Assembly (NCBI RefSeq): GCF_012849555.1
Contig: NZ_CP051685.1
Span: 1,116,001 to 1,180,000 of the forward strand
Source of the DNA: Massilia forsythiae
GTDB taxonomy: Bacteria; Pseudomonadota; Gammaproteobacteria; Burkholderiales; Burkholderiaceae_D
DNA: 64,000 nucleotides
Reading direction: 5' to 3'
The notes beneath the pieces were generated by a model. That model saw nothing but the letters and a program-made list of their open reading frames with translations. It did not search any database and had not been told where the DNA came from. A program made the translations under genes and the position numbers. Position 1 is the stretch's first letter. Every line of letters starts with the position of its first letter. This document shows positions 28,242-36,790 of this stretch, piece by piece.

Positions 28242-30329
28242 TTACCAGAACACGACGCGCTCTTCCGGCTTCAGGTACATCTTATCGCCCGGCTTGACGC
28301 CGAAGGCGTCGTAGTAGCCCGGGTGGTTGCGCAGGCTGCCGTTGACGCGGAACTCGGACGGCGAGTGCGGGTCCGACTTCACCTGCGAGATCAGCGCGGC
28401 GTCGCGCGCCTTGCCGCGCCGCGCCTGGGCCAGGCCCATGAAGATGCGCTGCTCGGCGGTATAGCCGTCGATGACCGGCGCCGGCTTGCCTTTCAGCGAA
28501 ATTTTATAGGCGCGGCTGGCCATGATGGCGCCGGCGTTGTCGGCGATGTTCTCGCCCAGCGTCAGCTCGCCGTTCAGGTTGTAGCCCTGCACCGGGCTGT
28601 AGCCACCGTACTGCGCCACCAGCACCTTGCCCTTGGCCGCGAACTTCTCGCCATCCTCCTTGGTCCACCAGTTGCGCAAATTGCCGTCGCCGTCGTACTG
28701 CGCGCCCTGGTCGTCGAAGGCGTGGCTGATCTCGTGGCCGATCGAGATGCCGACCGCACCGTAGTTGATTGCCGGCTCGGCGTCCGGGTCGTACAGCGGC
28801 GCCTGCAGGCGCGCGGCCGGGAACACGACTTCGTTCATCTCCGGGCTGTAGTAGGCGTTCACGGTCTGCGGCGTCATGTGCCATTCGCTGCGGTCGACCG
28901 GCTTGCCGAGTTTATTCACGCTGTAGCCGTGCGCGAATTCGCGCGCGCGCATGGCGTTGCCGACCAGGTCGTCGCGCTTGATCGCCAGCGCGCCGTAGTC
29001 GCGCCACTTGTCCGGATAGCCGACCTTCACCGCGATCTTGGCCAGCTTGGCCTGCGCCTGCTTCTTGGTGGCCTCGCTCATCCAGTCGAGCGTGTCGATG
29101 CGCTCCTTGTAGGCCAGCAGGAAGTTGTCGACCATCTCGCGCACCTGCGCCTTGCGCTCGGCCGGGAAGTAATTCTGCACGTAGACCTTGCCGACCACTT
29201 CGCCCAGGTCGCGGTTGATCTGGGCGATCGCCAGTTTTTCCACCGGACGATTCACCTTGGCGCCGGACAGCACCGTGCCGCGGAACGCGAAACTCTCGTC
29301 GACGAAGGGCTGCGACAGGTAGGGGCCGTAGCTGCTCAGCAGGCGGAAGTTGAAGTACGACTTCCAGGTGTCGACCGGGGTCGCGGCGACGATCCTGTCG
29401 AGCGCCTGCAGATACGAAGGCTGGCTGACGTTGACCGCGTCCACCTTGCCGGCCACGCCCTGCTCCTTCAGCCAGGCATCCCAGTCGAAGCCCGGCATCA
29501 GCGCCTTCAGCTGCGCGATCGTCACCTTGTTGTAGGTCTTGACCGGATCGCGGTTCTGCACCGCGCTCCACTGCGCCTGGGCGATTTGCGTTTCCAGCGC
29601 CACGATGCGCGCGGCCTGGCCGGCGGCGTCCGGCTGGCCGGCCAGCGCCAGCATCTTTTCCACGTGGGCCTGGTACTTGGCGCGCGTGTCCATCAGCTTG
29701 GCGTCGTTCGCCTGGATGTAGAAATCGCGGTTCGGCATGCCCAGGCCCGATTGCGAGATTTCGACCAGGTAGCGGGTCGACTGCTTGCTGTCCTGCGACA
29801 CCGACATGCCGATCGGACTGCCGGCGCCGATGCGGCTGAAATGCGCGGCCAGCACCGCCAGCGCCCGCTTGTCCTTCAGGGCCGCCACGCGCGCCAGTTC
29901 CGCTTGAAGGGGCGCGACGCCGAGCGCGTCGCGGCGCTGCCGGTCGACGAAGCTGGCGTAGTAATCGCCCATCTTCTGGGCGTCGGAACCGGCCCTGGCG
30001 TTCCTGTCCTGCGCCGCGCCTTCGATCAGCGTGCGGATCTGGCCTTCGACGTTTTCCTGGGCGATGTTGAATGCCCCCCAGCTGGAACGGTCGGCCGGGA
30101 TGTCGACGTCGTGCAGCCATTTACCCTGCGAGTAGCGGAAGAAATCGTCCTGCGGACGCACGGCGCCGTCGATGGCGCCCTTGTCGACGCCGGAGACCGC
30201 GGCGGCCGATACCGCGGCGGTCGATACCGCGGTGGAGGCGGCTGCGGGCGTATCGGCGGCATGGATGGGGCCGCTGGCCAGGCCGGCGAACAGGGCGGCA
30301 ATGGCGGCGCCGCACAGGGATCGTTTCAT
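28242..30329 (-). CDS. M13 family metallopeptidase (neprilysin/PepO-like)
   Basis: 695 residues with a signal peptide (LCGAAIAALFAGLASGPIHA), so periplasmic or exported. Hallmarks: FFRYSQGKWLHDVDIPADRS near the N-terminus, NAYYSPEMNEVVFPAA, the zinc motif GHEISHAFDDQGAQYDGDGN (about residue 528), the third ligand region ENIADNAG (about 594) and a terminal CxxW-like VVFW (the usual Cys is replaced by Val). M13 enzymes cleave oligopeptides on the amino side of hydrophobic residues. Stand-alone gene with own terminator. Confidence 0.94.
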   Translation of the reverse strand: MKRSLCGAAIAALFAGLASGPIHAADTPAAASTAVSTAAVSAAAVSGVDKGAIDGAVRPQDDFFRYSQGKWLHDVDIPADRSSWGAFNIAQENVEGQIRTLIEGAAQDRNARAGSDAQKMGDYYASFVDRQRRDALGVAPLQAELARVAALKDKRALAVLAAHFSRIGAGSPIGMSVSQDSKQSTRYLVEISQSGLGMPNRDFYIQANDAKLMDTRAKYQAHVEKMLALAGQPDAAGQAARIVALETQIAQAQWSAVQNRDPVKTYNKVTIAQLKALMPGFDWDAWLKEQGVAGKVDAVNVSQPSYLQALDRIVAATPVDTWKSYFNFRLLSSYGPYLSQPFVDESFAFRGTVLSGAKVNRPVEKLAIAQINRDLGEVVGKVYVQNYFPAERKAQVREMVDNFLLAYKERIDTLDWMSEATKKQAQAKLAKIAVKVGYPDKWRDYGALAIKRDDLVGNAMRAREFAHGYSVNKLGKPVDRSEWHMTPQTVNAYYSPEMNEVVFPAARLQAPLYDPDAEPAINYGAVGISIGHEISHAFDDQGAQYDGDGNLRNWWTKEDGEKFAAKGKVLVAQYGGYSPVQGYNLNGELTLGENIADNAGAIMASRAYKISLKGKPAPVIDGYTAEQRIFMGLAQARRGKARDAALISQVKSDPHSPSEFRVNGSLRNHPGYYDAFGVKPGDKMYLKPEERVVFW

Positions 30330-30506
30330 GGGATGTCTCCGTGGTGTCGAATCGAGGGCTGGATGCTAATTTAAAGTGTGCCCACTGCCAAGGCTTGATT
30401 GCCCGGCCGGCCATGACCGCTGTTGCGGCGCCGATAACCGGGCGGCATGGCATTCGAAGGGCGGGGACGGCGCGATGCTATCATCGCGCCTTTTGAAAGT
30501 CTTTCC

Positions 30507-30848
30507 ATGAGCACCCTGCCCGCCTGTCCCGCCTGCACATCCGACCTGACCTACGAAGACGGCGCCGGGCTGTACGTCTGCCCGGAATGCGGTCATGAAT
30601 GGCCGGTCCAGGCCGACACCGCGGGCGAAGCCGCCAAGGTCTGGCGCGACGCCTCCGGCAACCTGCTGCAGGACGGCGACACGGTCACCGTCATCAAGGA
30701 CCTGAAACTCAAGGGCGGCGGCGGCACCGTCAAGCAGGGCACCAAGGTCAAGAACATCCGCCTGGTCGAGGGCGACCACGACATCGATTGCAAGATCGAC
30801 GGCTTCGGCGCCATGAGCCTGAAATCGGAATTCGTGCGCAAGGCTTGA
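30507..30848 (+). CDS. phnA: PhnA family zinc-ribbon protein
   Basis: 113 residues. An N-terminal zinc ribbon [20 protein letters not shown] (C-x2-C ... C-x2-C with CGHEW) is followed by the PhnA SH3-like domain ([39 protein letters not shown]). Despite the historical name (alkylphosphonate uptake), the family has no proven link to phosphonate use, and no other phn genes are nearby. Confidence 0.93.
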   Translation: MSTLPACPACTSDLTYEDGAGLYVCPECGHEWPVQADTAGEAAKVWRDASGNLLQDGDTVTVIKDLKLKGGGGTVKQGTKVKNIRLVEGDHDIDCKIDGFGAMSLKSEFVRKA

Positions 30849-30906
30849 TCCCGGCACGGCCTGCGCGGGCGCTGGATTTCCGGACGCCCGCCCTCACCTG
30901 GGCGGC

Positions 30907-31758
30907 ATGAATGCACCCTTTGCCGCCCTGCTGTGCGCGGCGTCCCTGTCCCTGCCGGCCTGCGCGCATGCCGATCCGCCCGCCGACCCGCTTGCCGGCC
31001 TGGTCAACGCCTACCGCGCCGCGCCGCACGATTGCGGCGGCGCCACGGCGGCGCTGGCGCCGCTGGCACCCGTCCCCGCCCTGTCGGCCGTGCAGATCGG
31101 CCCCGGCACCTTCCTCGAACCGGCCCTGAAACGCCTGGGTTTCGCCGCCGAGCGCGCGGAATCGCTCTCGGTGACCGGGCCGCCAGACGCGCAGGCGGCC
31201 TTCGAGGTCCTGCGCCGGAAATACTGCCGCCAGCTGTTGAGCGAGGAATTCGATGCCGTCGGCAGCGCGCGCAGCGGCAACGCCTGGCAAGTGGTGCTGG
31301 CCCGCGCGCTGGTGATTCCGGACCTGCCCGGCTGGGAAGACGCCGGGCGCGAGGTGCTGGCCCTGACCAACCGCGCCCGCGCCACGGCGCGCCGCTGCGG
31401 CGAGCAGGCCTTCGCCGCGGCGCCGCCGCTGGCCTGGAACGAGCGGCTGGGCCGGGCCGCGCTGGGGCACAGCGCCAACCTGGCGCAGGGACGCTACTTC
31501 AGCCACCAGGAAAAGGATGGCAGCCTGCCGGCCGACCGCGTCGCCCGCAGCGGCTACGCCTGGCGCCTGGTCGGCGAGAACATCGCGTCCGGCAACCGCA
31601 CGCCGCAGGACGCGGTGGCGGCCTGGCTCGACAGTCCCGGACATTGCGCCAACCTGATGAACCCGCGCTTTACCGAACTGGGCGCCGCCTACGCCATCGA
31701 TCCGCTCAACGAGCACCGGACGCCATACTGGACGCAAGTGTTCGCGCAGCCGCGCTAG
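30907..31758 (+). CDS. CAP (SCP/PR-1) domain secreted protein
   Basis: 283 residues. Signal peptide FAALLCAASLSLPACAHA. An N-terminal region of about 120 residues without clear similarity precedes the CAP domain at about 145-280: LALTNRARATARRCG, LAWNERLGRAALGHSANLAQ, YFSHQEKDGSLPADRVARSG, GENIASGNRTPQDAVAAWLD and SPGHCANLMNPRFTELGAAY. Conserved His and Glu residues of the CAP cavity are present. Bacterial members are extracytoplasmic; activities are poorly known. Cys pairs fit an oxidising compartment. Confidence 0.88.
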   Translation: MNAPFAALLCAASLSLPACAHADPPADPLAGLVNAYRAAPHDCGGATAALAPLAPVPALSAVQIGPGTFLEPALKRLGFAAERAESLSVTGPPDAQAAFEVLRRKYCRQLLSEEFDAVGSARSGNAWQVVLARALVIPDLPGWEDAGREVLALTNRARATARRCGEQAFAAAPPLAWNERLGRAALGHSANLAQGRYFSHQEKDGSLPADRVARSGYAWRLVGENIASGNRTPQDAVAAWLDSPGHCANLMNPRFTELGAAYAIDPLNEHRTPYWTQVFAQPR

Positions 31759-31805
31759 CCGTCTCGACGCATTGGTTTTGCCTATCGGCCTCATCGACAA
31801 ATATA

Positions 31806-31835
31806 AATAGCGCGCTATTCAATTGCGCGCTATAG
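31806..31835 (+). promoter_or_regulatory. Palindromic operator candidate upstream of ohr
   Basis: A perfect 14-bp palindrome AATAGCGCGCTATT (31806-31819) is followed at once by CAATTGCGCGCTATAG, a second copy of the GCGCGCTAT half. It lies about 75-105 bases upstream of the ohr start. Peroxide-resistance genes of this kind are usually repressed by OhrR (MarR family), which binds such palindromes near the promoter. The regulator itself is not in the window, so the assignment is inference. Confidence 0.5.
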
Positions 31836-31910
31836 TTCTATCCATGGATGCAGCCCAAGCCGGTGCAGCCGACAACCAACCTCCGAATCAATGAACGAAA
31901 GGGACATGCC

Positions 31911-32339
31911 ATGACCACCAAGCTCGACAAAGTTGCCTACACCGCCAAAGCACACAGCACCGGCGGCCGTGACGGCCGTGCCACCAGCGACGACGGCCTG
32001 CTGGACGTTCCCCTGTCGGCACCGAAGGAAATGGGCGGCAAGGGCGGCGCCACCAACCCGGAACAGCTGTTCGCCGCCGGCTACTCGGCCTGCTTCATCG
32101 GCGCCATCAAGTTCGTCGGTTCGCAGAAGAAGATCGCCGTGCCGGCCGACACCACGGTCGACGCCAGCGTCGCCATCGGCCCGATCCCGAACGGTTTCGG
32201 CCTGGCCGTGGACCTGGCGGTGACCCTGCCGGGCCTGGACCGCGCCGTGGCGCAGGAACTGGTCGACGCCGCCCACGTCGTGTGCCCGTACTCGAACGCC
32301 ACCCGCGGCAACATCGACGTCAACATCACCCTGAACTGA
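31911..32339 (+). CDS. ohr: Organic hydroperoxide resistance protein (Ohr/OsmC family)
   Basis: 142 residues. Thiol peroxidase reducing organic hydroperoxides, using lipoylated partners. Both reactive cysteines are present: Cys61 (GYSACFIGAIKFV) and Cys125 (VVCPYSNATRGNIDV). Other family marks are GATNPEQLFAAGYSACF and the TGGRDGRATSDDG start region; the conserved catalytic Arg is in GRDGR. Start at 31911 after GAAAGGGACATGCC. It is followed by a bidirectional terminator. Confidence 0.96.
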   Translation: MTTKLDKVAYTAKAHSTGGRDGRATSDDGLLDVPLSAPKEMGGKGGATNPEQLFAAGYSACFIGAIKFVGSQKKIAVPADTTVDASVAIGPIPNGFGLAVDLAVTLPGLDRAVAQELVDAAHVVCPYSNATRGNIDVNITLN

Positions 32340-32387
32340 TGCACGCGCCGGCCCCGATGGCCGGCCGCTGAAGCAACCGGTTAACGC

Positions 32388-32420
32388 AAAAGGCGCCGTC
32401 CGATGGGAACGGCGCCTTTT
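32388..32420. terminator. Bidirectional terminator between ohr and the HD-GYP gene
   Basis: 12-bp perfect stem AAAAGGCGCCGT / ACGGCGCCTTTT, so either strand gives a GC stem followed by T. It separates two convergent genes. Confidence 0.93.
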
Positions 32421-32459
32421 GTCGTTGACGCCTGTAGGCGAAGAACATCCGCCTGCGGA

Positions 32460-33833
32460 TCACGCCGCCTGCGAGAACGGCACCTGCGCCACGGCCCGCT
32501 TGAGGGCGTCGAAGCAGTGCGGATCGAGCGCCGTGCCGACCGTCTTGCCCATCATGTCCAGCGCCTGCGGGATCGGAATGGCGCCGCGGTACGGCCGCTC
32601 GGCGGTGATGGCGTCGAAAATGTCGGCGGCGGTGATGATGCGCGTCTCGATGCGGATCTCGTCCGCCGACAGGCCGCGCGGATAGCCTGTGCCGTCCAGG
32701 CGCTCGTGGTGGGCGCCGGTGATCCTGGCCAGTTCCTTGAACGCGGTGATGCGGCCCAGGATGGTCTCGGTGAAATAGGCGTGTTCCTTCACCGCCGCCC
32801 ATTCGTCGCGGTCCAGGCTGCCCGCCTTGTCCAGCACGCTGTTGCTCACGCCCAGCTTGCCGACGTCGTGCAGCAGCGCGCCGCGCTTGAGCCAGCGGCG
32901 CCGCTGCGCCGACAAGCCGAGCGACTCGGCGATCATGTCGGTGTACAGCGCCACCCGCGCGCTGTGCCCGCTGGTGTACGGGCTCTTGGCGTCCACCACC
33001 TGGCCGAACGCAGCGGCGATGTCGTCCAGGTAATCGTCGTCCAGCACATGCTGCAGGGTGTGGGTGGCGGTCTGCAGGCCGGTCACGGCCTGCTCGATGC
33101 CGTCGCTCGCCAGGGTTTCCCAAAAGACTTCCGACTGCGCCACCTGCTCGAAGGCTTGCGCCAGGCGCGGATCGAACCAGCTGCCGGCACGCTCGCGCAC
33201 CTGCTTGATTGCGGCCTCGCGTCCGCCCTCGGCGTGGAACACGTCGACCACCTGCGCCATCAGGGCGATGCGCGAATGGACCGGGATTCGTTCGCCCTTC
33301 AGGCGATGCGGCCGCCCCTTGCCGTCGAAGTGCTCGTCCAGGCTGTAGATGCCGGCCGCCACCGCTTCCGGAAAGCGCAGCAGGCGCGCGATCTCGGCAC
33401 CGCGGTCGCAGCGCGTGGCGACGAACTCCACCTGCAGGCGGCGTCCGTCGCGCAGCATCGCCAGCACGCCGCGGACCCGTTCGGCCAGGTTCGACTTCAG
33501 CCCGGTATGCCTGAGCACGAAGGAAAACGCCTGGGGAATGCTGTCGTTGTTCAACATCCAGTCGCGCTTGAAGGCGCGGTCGTCGGTCATGTACAACTCG
33601 CAGATGCGCGCCGCATTGCTGCTGCAGCCCAGGTCTTTCAGCAGCAAGGTGTAGTAAAGCTCCCACAACTGCTCGTCCGGCAAGCCGGCCGTGCGCCCGA
33701 TGTGCACGCCGATCCAGCAGCAGCGCAGGCAATGCCCGGGCGGCTGGCCCTCGGTGATATCGAGGGCGTAGCTGAGAGATGCCATCAGTTCCGACAACTT
33801 CAGGGATCCGGGCGGCACGATGGTCAATTCCAT
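32460..33833 (-). CDS. HD-GYP domain phosphohydrolase (putative c-di-GMP phosphodiesterase)
   Basis: 457 residues. The C-terminal HD-GYP domain has KRGALLHDVGKLGVSNSVLD (HD pair), HAYFTETILGR and the signature HHERLDGTGYPRGLSADEI. This fits cleavage of cyclic di-GMP. The N-terminal half (about 10-200) carries a second, degenerate HD-like region (GHCLRCCWIGVHIGRTAGLP, LKDLGCSSNA) without the full metal set. No transmembrane span or receiver domain. Divergent from the catalase gene. Confidence 0.92.
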   Translation of the reverse strand: MELTIVPPGSLKLSELMASLSYALDITEGQPPGHCLRCCWIGVHIGRTAGLPDEQLWELYYTLLLKDLGCSSNAARICELYMTDDRAFKRDWMLNNDSIPQAFSFVLRHTGLKSNLAERVRGVLAMLRDGRRLQVEFVATRCDRGAEIARLLRFPEAVAAGIYSLDEHFDGKGRPHRLKGERIPVHSRIALMAQVVDVFHAEGGREAAIKQVRERAGSWFDPRLAQAFEQVAQSEVFWETLASDGIEQAVTGLQTATHTLQHVLDDDYLDDIAAAFGQVVDAKSPYTSGHSARVALYTDMIAESLGLSAQRRRWLKRGALLHDVGKLGVSNSVLDKAGSLDRDEWAAVKEHAYFTETILGRITAFKELARITGAHHERLDGTGYPRGLSADEIRIETRIITAADIFDAITAERPYRGAIPIPQALDMMGKTVGTALDPHCFDALKRAVAQVPFSQAA

Positions 33834-33983
33834 TCCAATGATTTTTCTGTCTAAAAAGCAAAATTAAATGATTTAAAGAAATAGAGTACAGGTTTAGCGG
33901 TGGCGCACGCTATAAATTATTCCTATCTCATCCATAAAAAGAGATAGTTTGCCCAAATGAAACCGATTGGCTACGATAGTCAT

Positions 33984-33998
33984 ATAGATAAACACTAT
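33984..33998 (+). promoter_or_regulatory. OxyR-like half-site in the katA upstream region
   Basis: ATAGATAAACACTAT fits one ATAG-N7-CTAT dimer unit of the OxyR consensus, 52 bases upstream of the catalase ATG. Extra ATAG/CTAT-type words lie at 33974-33979 and around 34013. The second dimer unit at the expected 7-base spacing is not clear. Peroxide control of a catalase is expected biologically; the site call is tentative. Confidence 0.4.
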
Positions 33999-34049
33999 CG
34001 AAATAAGAATTTCGATAGCACTCAATCCAACTGCCTGAAGAGAACCGCC

Positions 34050-35504
34050 ATGACCAAGCTGACCACCGCCTCCGGCATTCCCGTCGCCGACAACCAGAAT
34101 TCGATCACCGCCGGTCCACGCGGCCCGGTGCTGCTGCAGGACTTCCACCTGATCGAGAAGCTGCAGCACTTCAACCGCGAGCGCATTCCCGAGCGCGTGG
34201 TGCACGCCAAGGGTTCCGGGGCCTACGGCACCTTCACCGTCACCCACGACATGAGCCGCTATACCAGCGCCAAACTGTTCGACGCGATCGGCAAGACCAC
34301 CGACACCTTCCTGCGCTTTTCGACCGTGGGCGGAGAGAAAGGCTCGGCCGACACCGAACGCGACCCGCGCGGTTTCGCCTTGCGCTTCTACACCGAGGAA
34401 GGCAACTGGGACCTGGTAGGCAACAACACCCCGACCTTCTTCCTCAAGGACGGCATCAAGTTCCCCGACTTCATCCACACCCAGAAACGCGATCCGCGCA
34501 CCAATTTGAAATCGGCGCAGATGATGTGGGACTTCTGGAGCCGTGCCCCGGAAAGCCTGCACCAGGTGACGATTTTATTTTCCGACCGCGGCACCCCGGA
34601 CGGCTACCGCCACATGGACGGCTTCGGCAGCCACACCTACAGCCTGGTCAATGCCGACGGCCGGCGCGTCTGGGTGAAATGGCACTTCAAGACCCTGCAG
34701 GGCATCAGGAACCTGCCGGCCGCCGAAGCCGTGCGCCTGGCCGGCACCGATCCGGACTACGCCCAGCGCGATTTGTTCGGCGCCATCGCGGCCGGCGACT
34801 ACCCGCGCTGGAGCGTCGAGATGCAGGTGATGGACGACGAACAGCGCGCCGCCTTCGAGGCGCGCACCGGCTGGGATGCGTTCGACCTGACCAAGGTGTG
34901 GCCGCAGGGCGAGTTCCCGCGCATCAAGGTCGGCATCCTGGAACTGGACCGCAACCCGGACAACTACCACGCCGACGTCGAGCAGGCCGCGCTGTCGCCG
35001 GCCAACATCGTGCCCGGCATGGGCTACAGCCCGGACAAGATGCTGCAGGCGCGCCTGTTCGCCTACCACGACGCCCAGCTGTACCGGGTCGGCACCAACC
35101 ACCAGCACCTGCCGGTGAACCGCCCGCGCTGCCCGTTCCACAACCAGCAGCGCGACGGCGCGATGGCCATCTTCAACGGCGGCGCGGCCGGCAACTACGA
35201 TCCCGTCAATGCGGGCGGGCCGGCCGCCGGCGGCTTCGGCCACGGCGACGCCGGCTGGCAGCTGGAAGGCACGGCCGGCCGCTACGACACCCGCGCCACT
35301 GACGACCATTTCACCCAGGCCGGCAACCTGTTCCGCCTGCTGGACGAGCAGGCCAGGCACAACCTGATCGAGAACATCGCCTGCGCGCTGGGCCAGGCCG
35401 ACGCGGCGATCCAGGACCGCCAGATCGGGCATTTCCTGAAAGCCGATCCGGCCTATGGTCAGGGAGTGGCGGCGGCGATCGAGCGCTTGCGCAAGCAGGG
35501 CTGA
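34050..35504 (+). CDS. katA: Monofunctional heme catalase (small-subunit type)
   Basis: 484 residues, the normal length for small-subunit catalases. Converts H2O2 to water and oxygen. Distal site: ERIPERVVHAKGSGAYG (catalytic His), FLRFSTVGGEKGSADTERDP, and the catalytic Asn in GNWDLVGNNTPTFFLKD. Proximal heme ligand Tyr: RLFAYHDAQLYRVGTNH. The terminal flavodoxin domain of large catalases is absent. Start at 34050 follows AGAGAACC. It is followed by a strong terminator. Confidence 0.97.
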   Translation: MTKLTTASGIPVADNQNSITAGPRGPVLLQDFHLIEKLQHFNRERIPERVVHAKGSGAYGTFTVTHDMSRYTSAKLFDAIGKTTDTFLRFSTVGGEKGSADTERDPRGFALRFYTEEGNWDLVGNNTPTFFLKDGIKFPDFIHTQKRDPRTNLKSAQMMWDFWSRAPESLHQVTILFSDRGTPDGYRHMDGFGSHTYSLVNADGRRVWVKWHFKTLQGIRNLPAAEAVRLAGTDPDYAQRDLFGAIAAGDYPRWSVEMQVMDDEQRAAFEARTGWDAFDLTKVWPQGEFPRIKVGILELDRNPDNYHADVEQAALSPANIVPGMGYSPDKMLQARLFAYHDAQLYRVGTNHQHLPVNRPRCPFHNQQRDGAMAIFNGGAAGNYDPVNAGGPAAGGFGHGDAGWQLEGTAGRYDTRATDDHFTQAGNLFRLLDEQARHNLIENIACALGQADAAIQDRQIGHFLKADPAYGQGVAAAIERLRKQG

Positions 35505-35828
35505 CGCCCGCGGCAGCGCCGCCTGGACCGGCAAGGGCCGCACAGTCCGACTGTGCGGCCCTTTTCACATCCACTCATCGGAAATTCTCACGAAAATCAC
35601 ATAAGTCATTATTTTCATTGCGGTTTCTGGGCTACACGGCTGAGTTGGCTGGTAGTACTGTCTATACAAAAATAACAATTTTCATCATGACCACGACCAG
35701 CACGCGGCGAGAGACCGCACTTCTCATCCAGGCCGGCAGCATGTCCGGCGGCGGCGCCGACACGGCGGCCGATACCACCGCGCCATCGATCGTTGCCACA
35801 CCCAGGGATGGCCAGGCTGCCGCTGGCA
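35505..35828. other. Intergenic stretch after katA
   Basis: It holds the katA terminator (35533-35566), then AT-richer DNA to about 35690, then GC-rich DNA running into the end of the hydrolase gene. A short plus-strand frame from ATG at 35687 is mostly antisense to the hydrolase and has no good ribosome site. I see no further gene or repeat. Confidence 0.6.
35533..35566 (+). terminator. Terminator of katA
   Basis: 14-bp perfect stem AAGGGCCGCACAGT / ACTGTGCGGCCCTT with CCG loop and a short T run; bidirectional in principle. Confidence 0.93.
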
Positions 35829-36593
35829 TCACGGCGCAAGCGGCAACCCGGGCTGCGCATCCGGCGCCCGGGAATGCCGCTCGCCGCCAAGGCCGGCCGC
35901 ATGCCGCTCCAGCCACGGCACCACCAGATCGGCCAGGCGCTGCGGCGCCTCGATCGGGATCATGTGGCCGCTGTCCTCGATCACGGCCAGTTCGGCGCCC
36001 GCGATGTGTTCCTGCATCTCGCGCGACTCTTCCAGGCTGCGCAGGCCGTCCTGGGCGGCCGCCACCACCAGGGTCGGGCAGCGGATGCCGCCCAGGCAGT
36101 CGATGTCGCCCGGCCGTTCCAGCACCGACTGGCGCCGGAACACCTCGCCGCCCAGGCGCATCCCCATCGCCCGCACGCGCTCGATCATGGTCTCGTCGTC
36201 GCGCCGTTGCGGATGCAGCGAAGATGCCACCGCGGTGCGGCTCAGGCCGCTGAACGCGATCGACGGCGCGGCGTGGCCGATCGCGCCTTTGCGGCGCTGC
36301 AGCGCCGCGCTGTCGGGCCGGGTCGAGGTGGCGATCAGCACCATTGCCTCGACCCGCTTGCCGTGCTGCGGCGCCTGGCGCGCGATCTCGCGCGCGACGT
36401 AGCCGCCCATCGAAAAACCGACCAGGACGAAGGATGGCGGCGCAGCGGCCAGCGCGCGCCGCGCCATGGCCGCGACCGAGGTGTCGTGGCGCAAGTCGGC
36501 GTGCAGCACCGGGCCGAAGCGTTCGAGGCGCGGCAGCACCTCGTCCCACAGGGTTTCATCGGCCATGAAGCCGGGTACGAGCAGAATCGACAT
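35829..36593 (-). CDS. Alpha/beta hydrolase
   Basis: 254 residues. Typical fold marks: N-terminal [19 protein letters not shown] with the oxyanion-hole region, nucleophile elbow [19 protein letters not shown] (Ser), acid strand [15 protein letters not shown] (Asp) and [13 protein letters not shown] (His). Close to the MenH/RutD-like group of small esterases, but the substrate is unknown. The last 25 residues are Gly/Arg/Pro-rich and look like an extension. Divergent from the chemotaxis receptor. Confidence 0.88.
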   Translation of the reverse strand: MSILLVPGFMADETLWDEVLPRLERFGPVLHADLRHDTSVAAMARRALAAAPPSFVLVGFSMGGYVAREIARQAPQHGKRVEAMVLIATSTRPDSAALQRRKGAIGHAAPSIAFSGLSRTAVASSLHPQRRDDETMIERVRAMGMRLGGEVFRRQSVLERPGDIDCLGGIRCPTLVVAAAQDGLRSLEESREMQEHIAGAELAVIEDSGHMIPIEAPQRLADLVVPWLERHAAGLGGERHSRAPDAQPGLPLAP

Positions 36594-36790
36594 CCGGCCA
36601 TCCTAGCAGAAGCACGGCCGCATCGCCGCGCCGCCCCATGCGCCATGGCGCATGCCGGCGGCATGGCGATTGTCGTAATTCGTCCTTTCTCCCGCGGCGT
36701 CTGCGTTTCCTCAGACCTTGTGCGACTTGGAACATTTTTAATGGAGGCTTGTTTACAGGAAACGAATCCCTTCATCGCACAGGAGCCGAA

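Noticed and set aside
35687-36253. Small plus-strand frame after katA
   Set aside because: Most of it is antisense to the alpha/beta hydrolase, the composition is Ala/Arg/Pro-rich, and there is no ribosome site.
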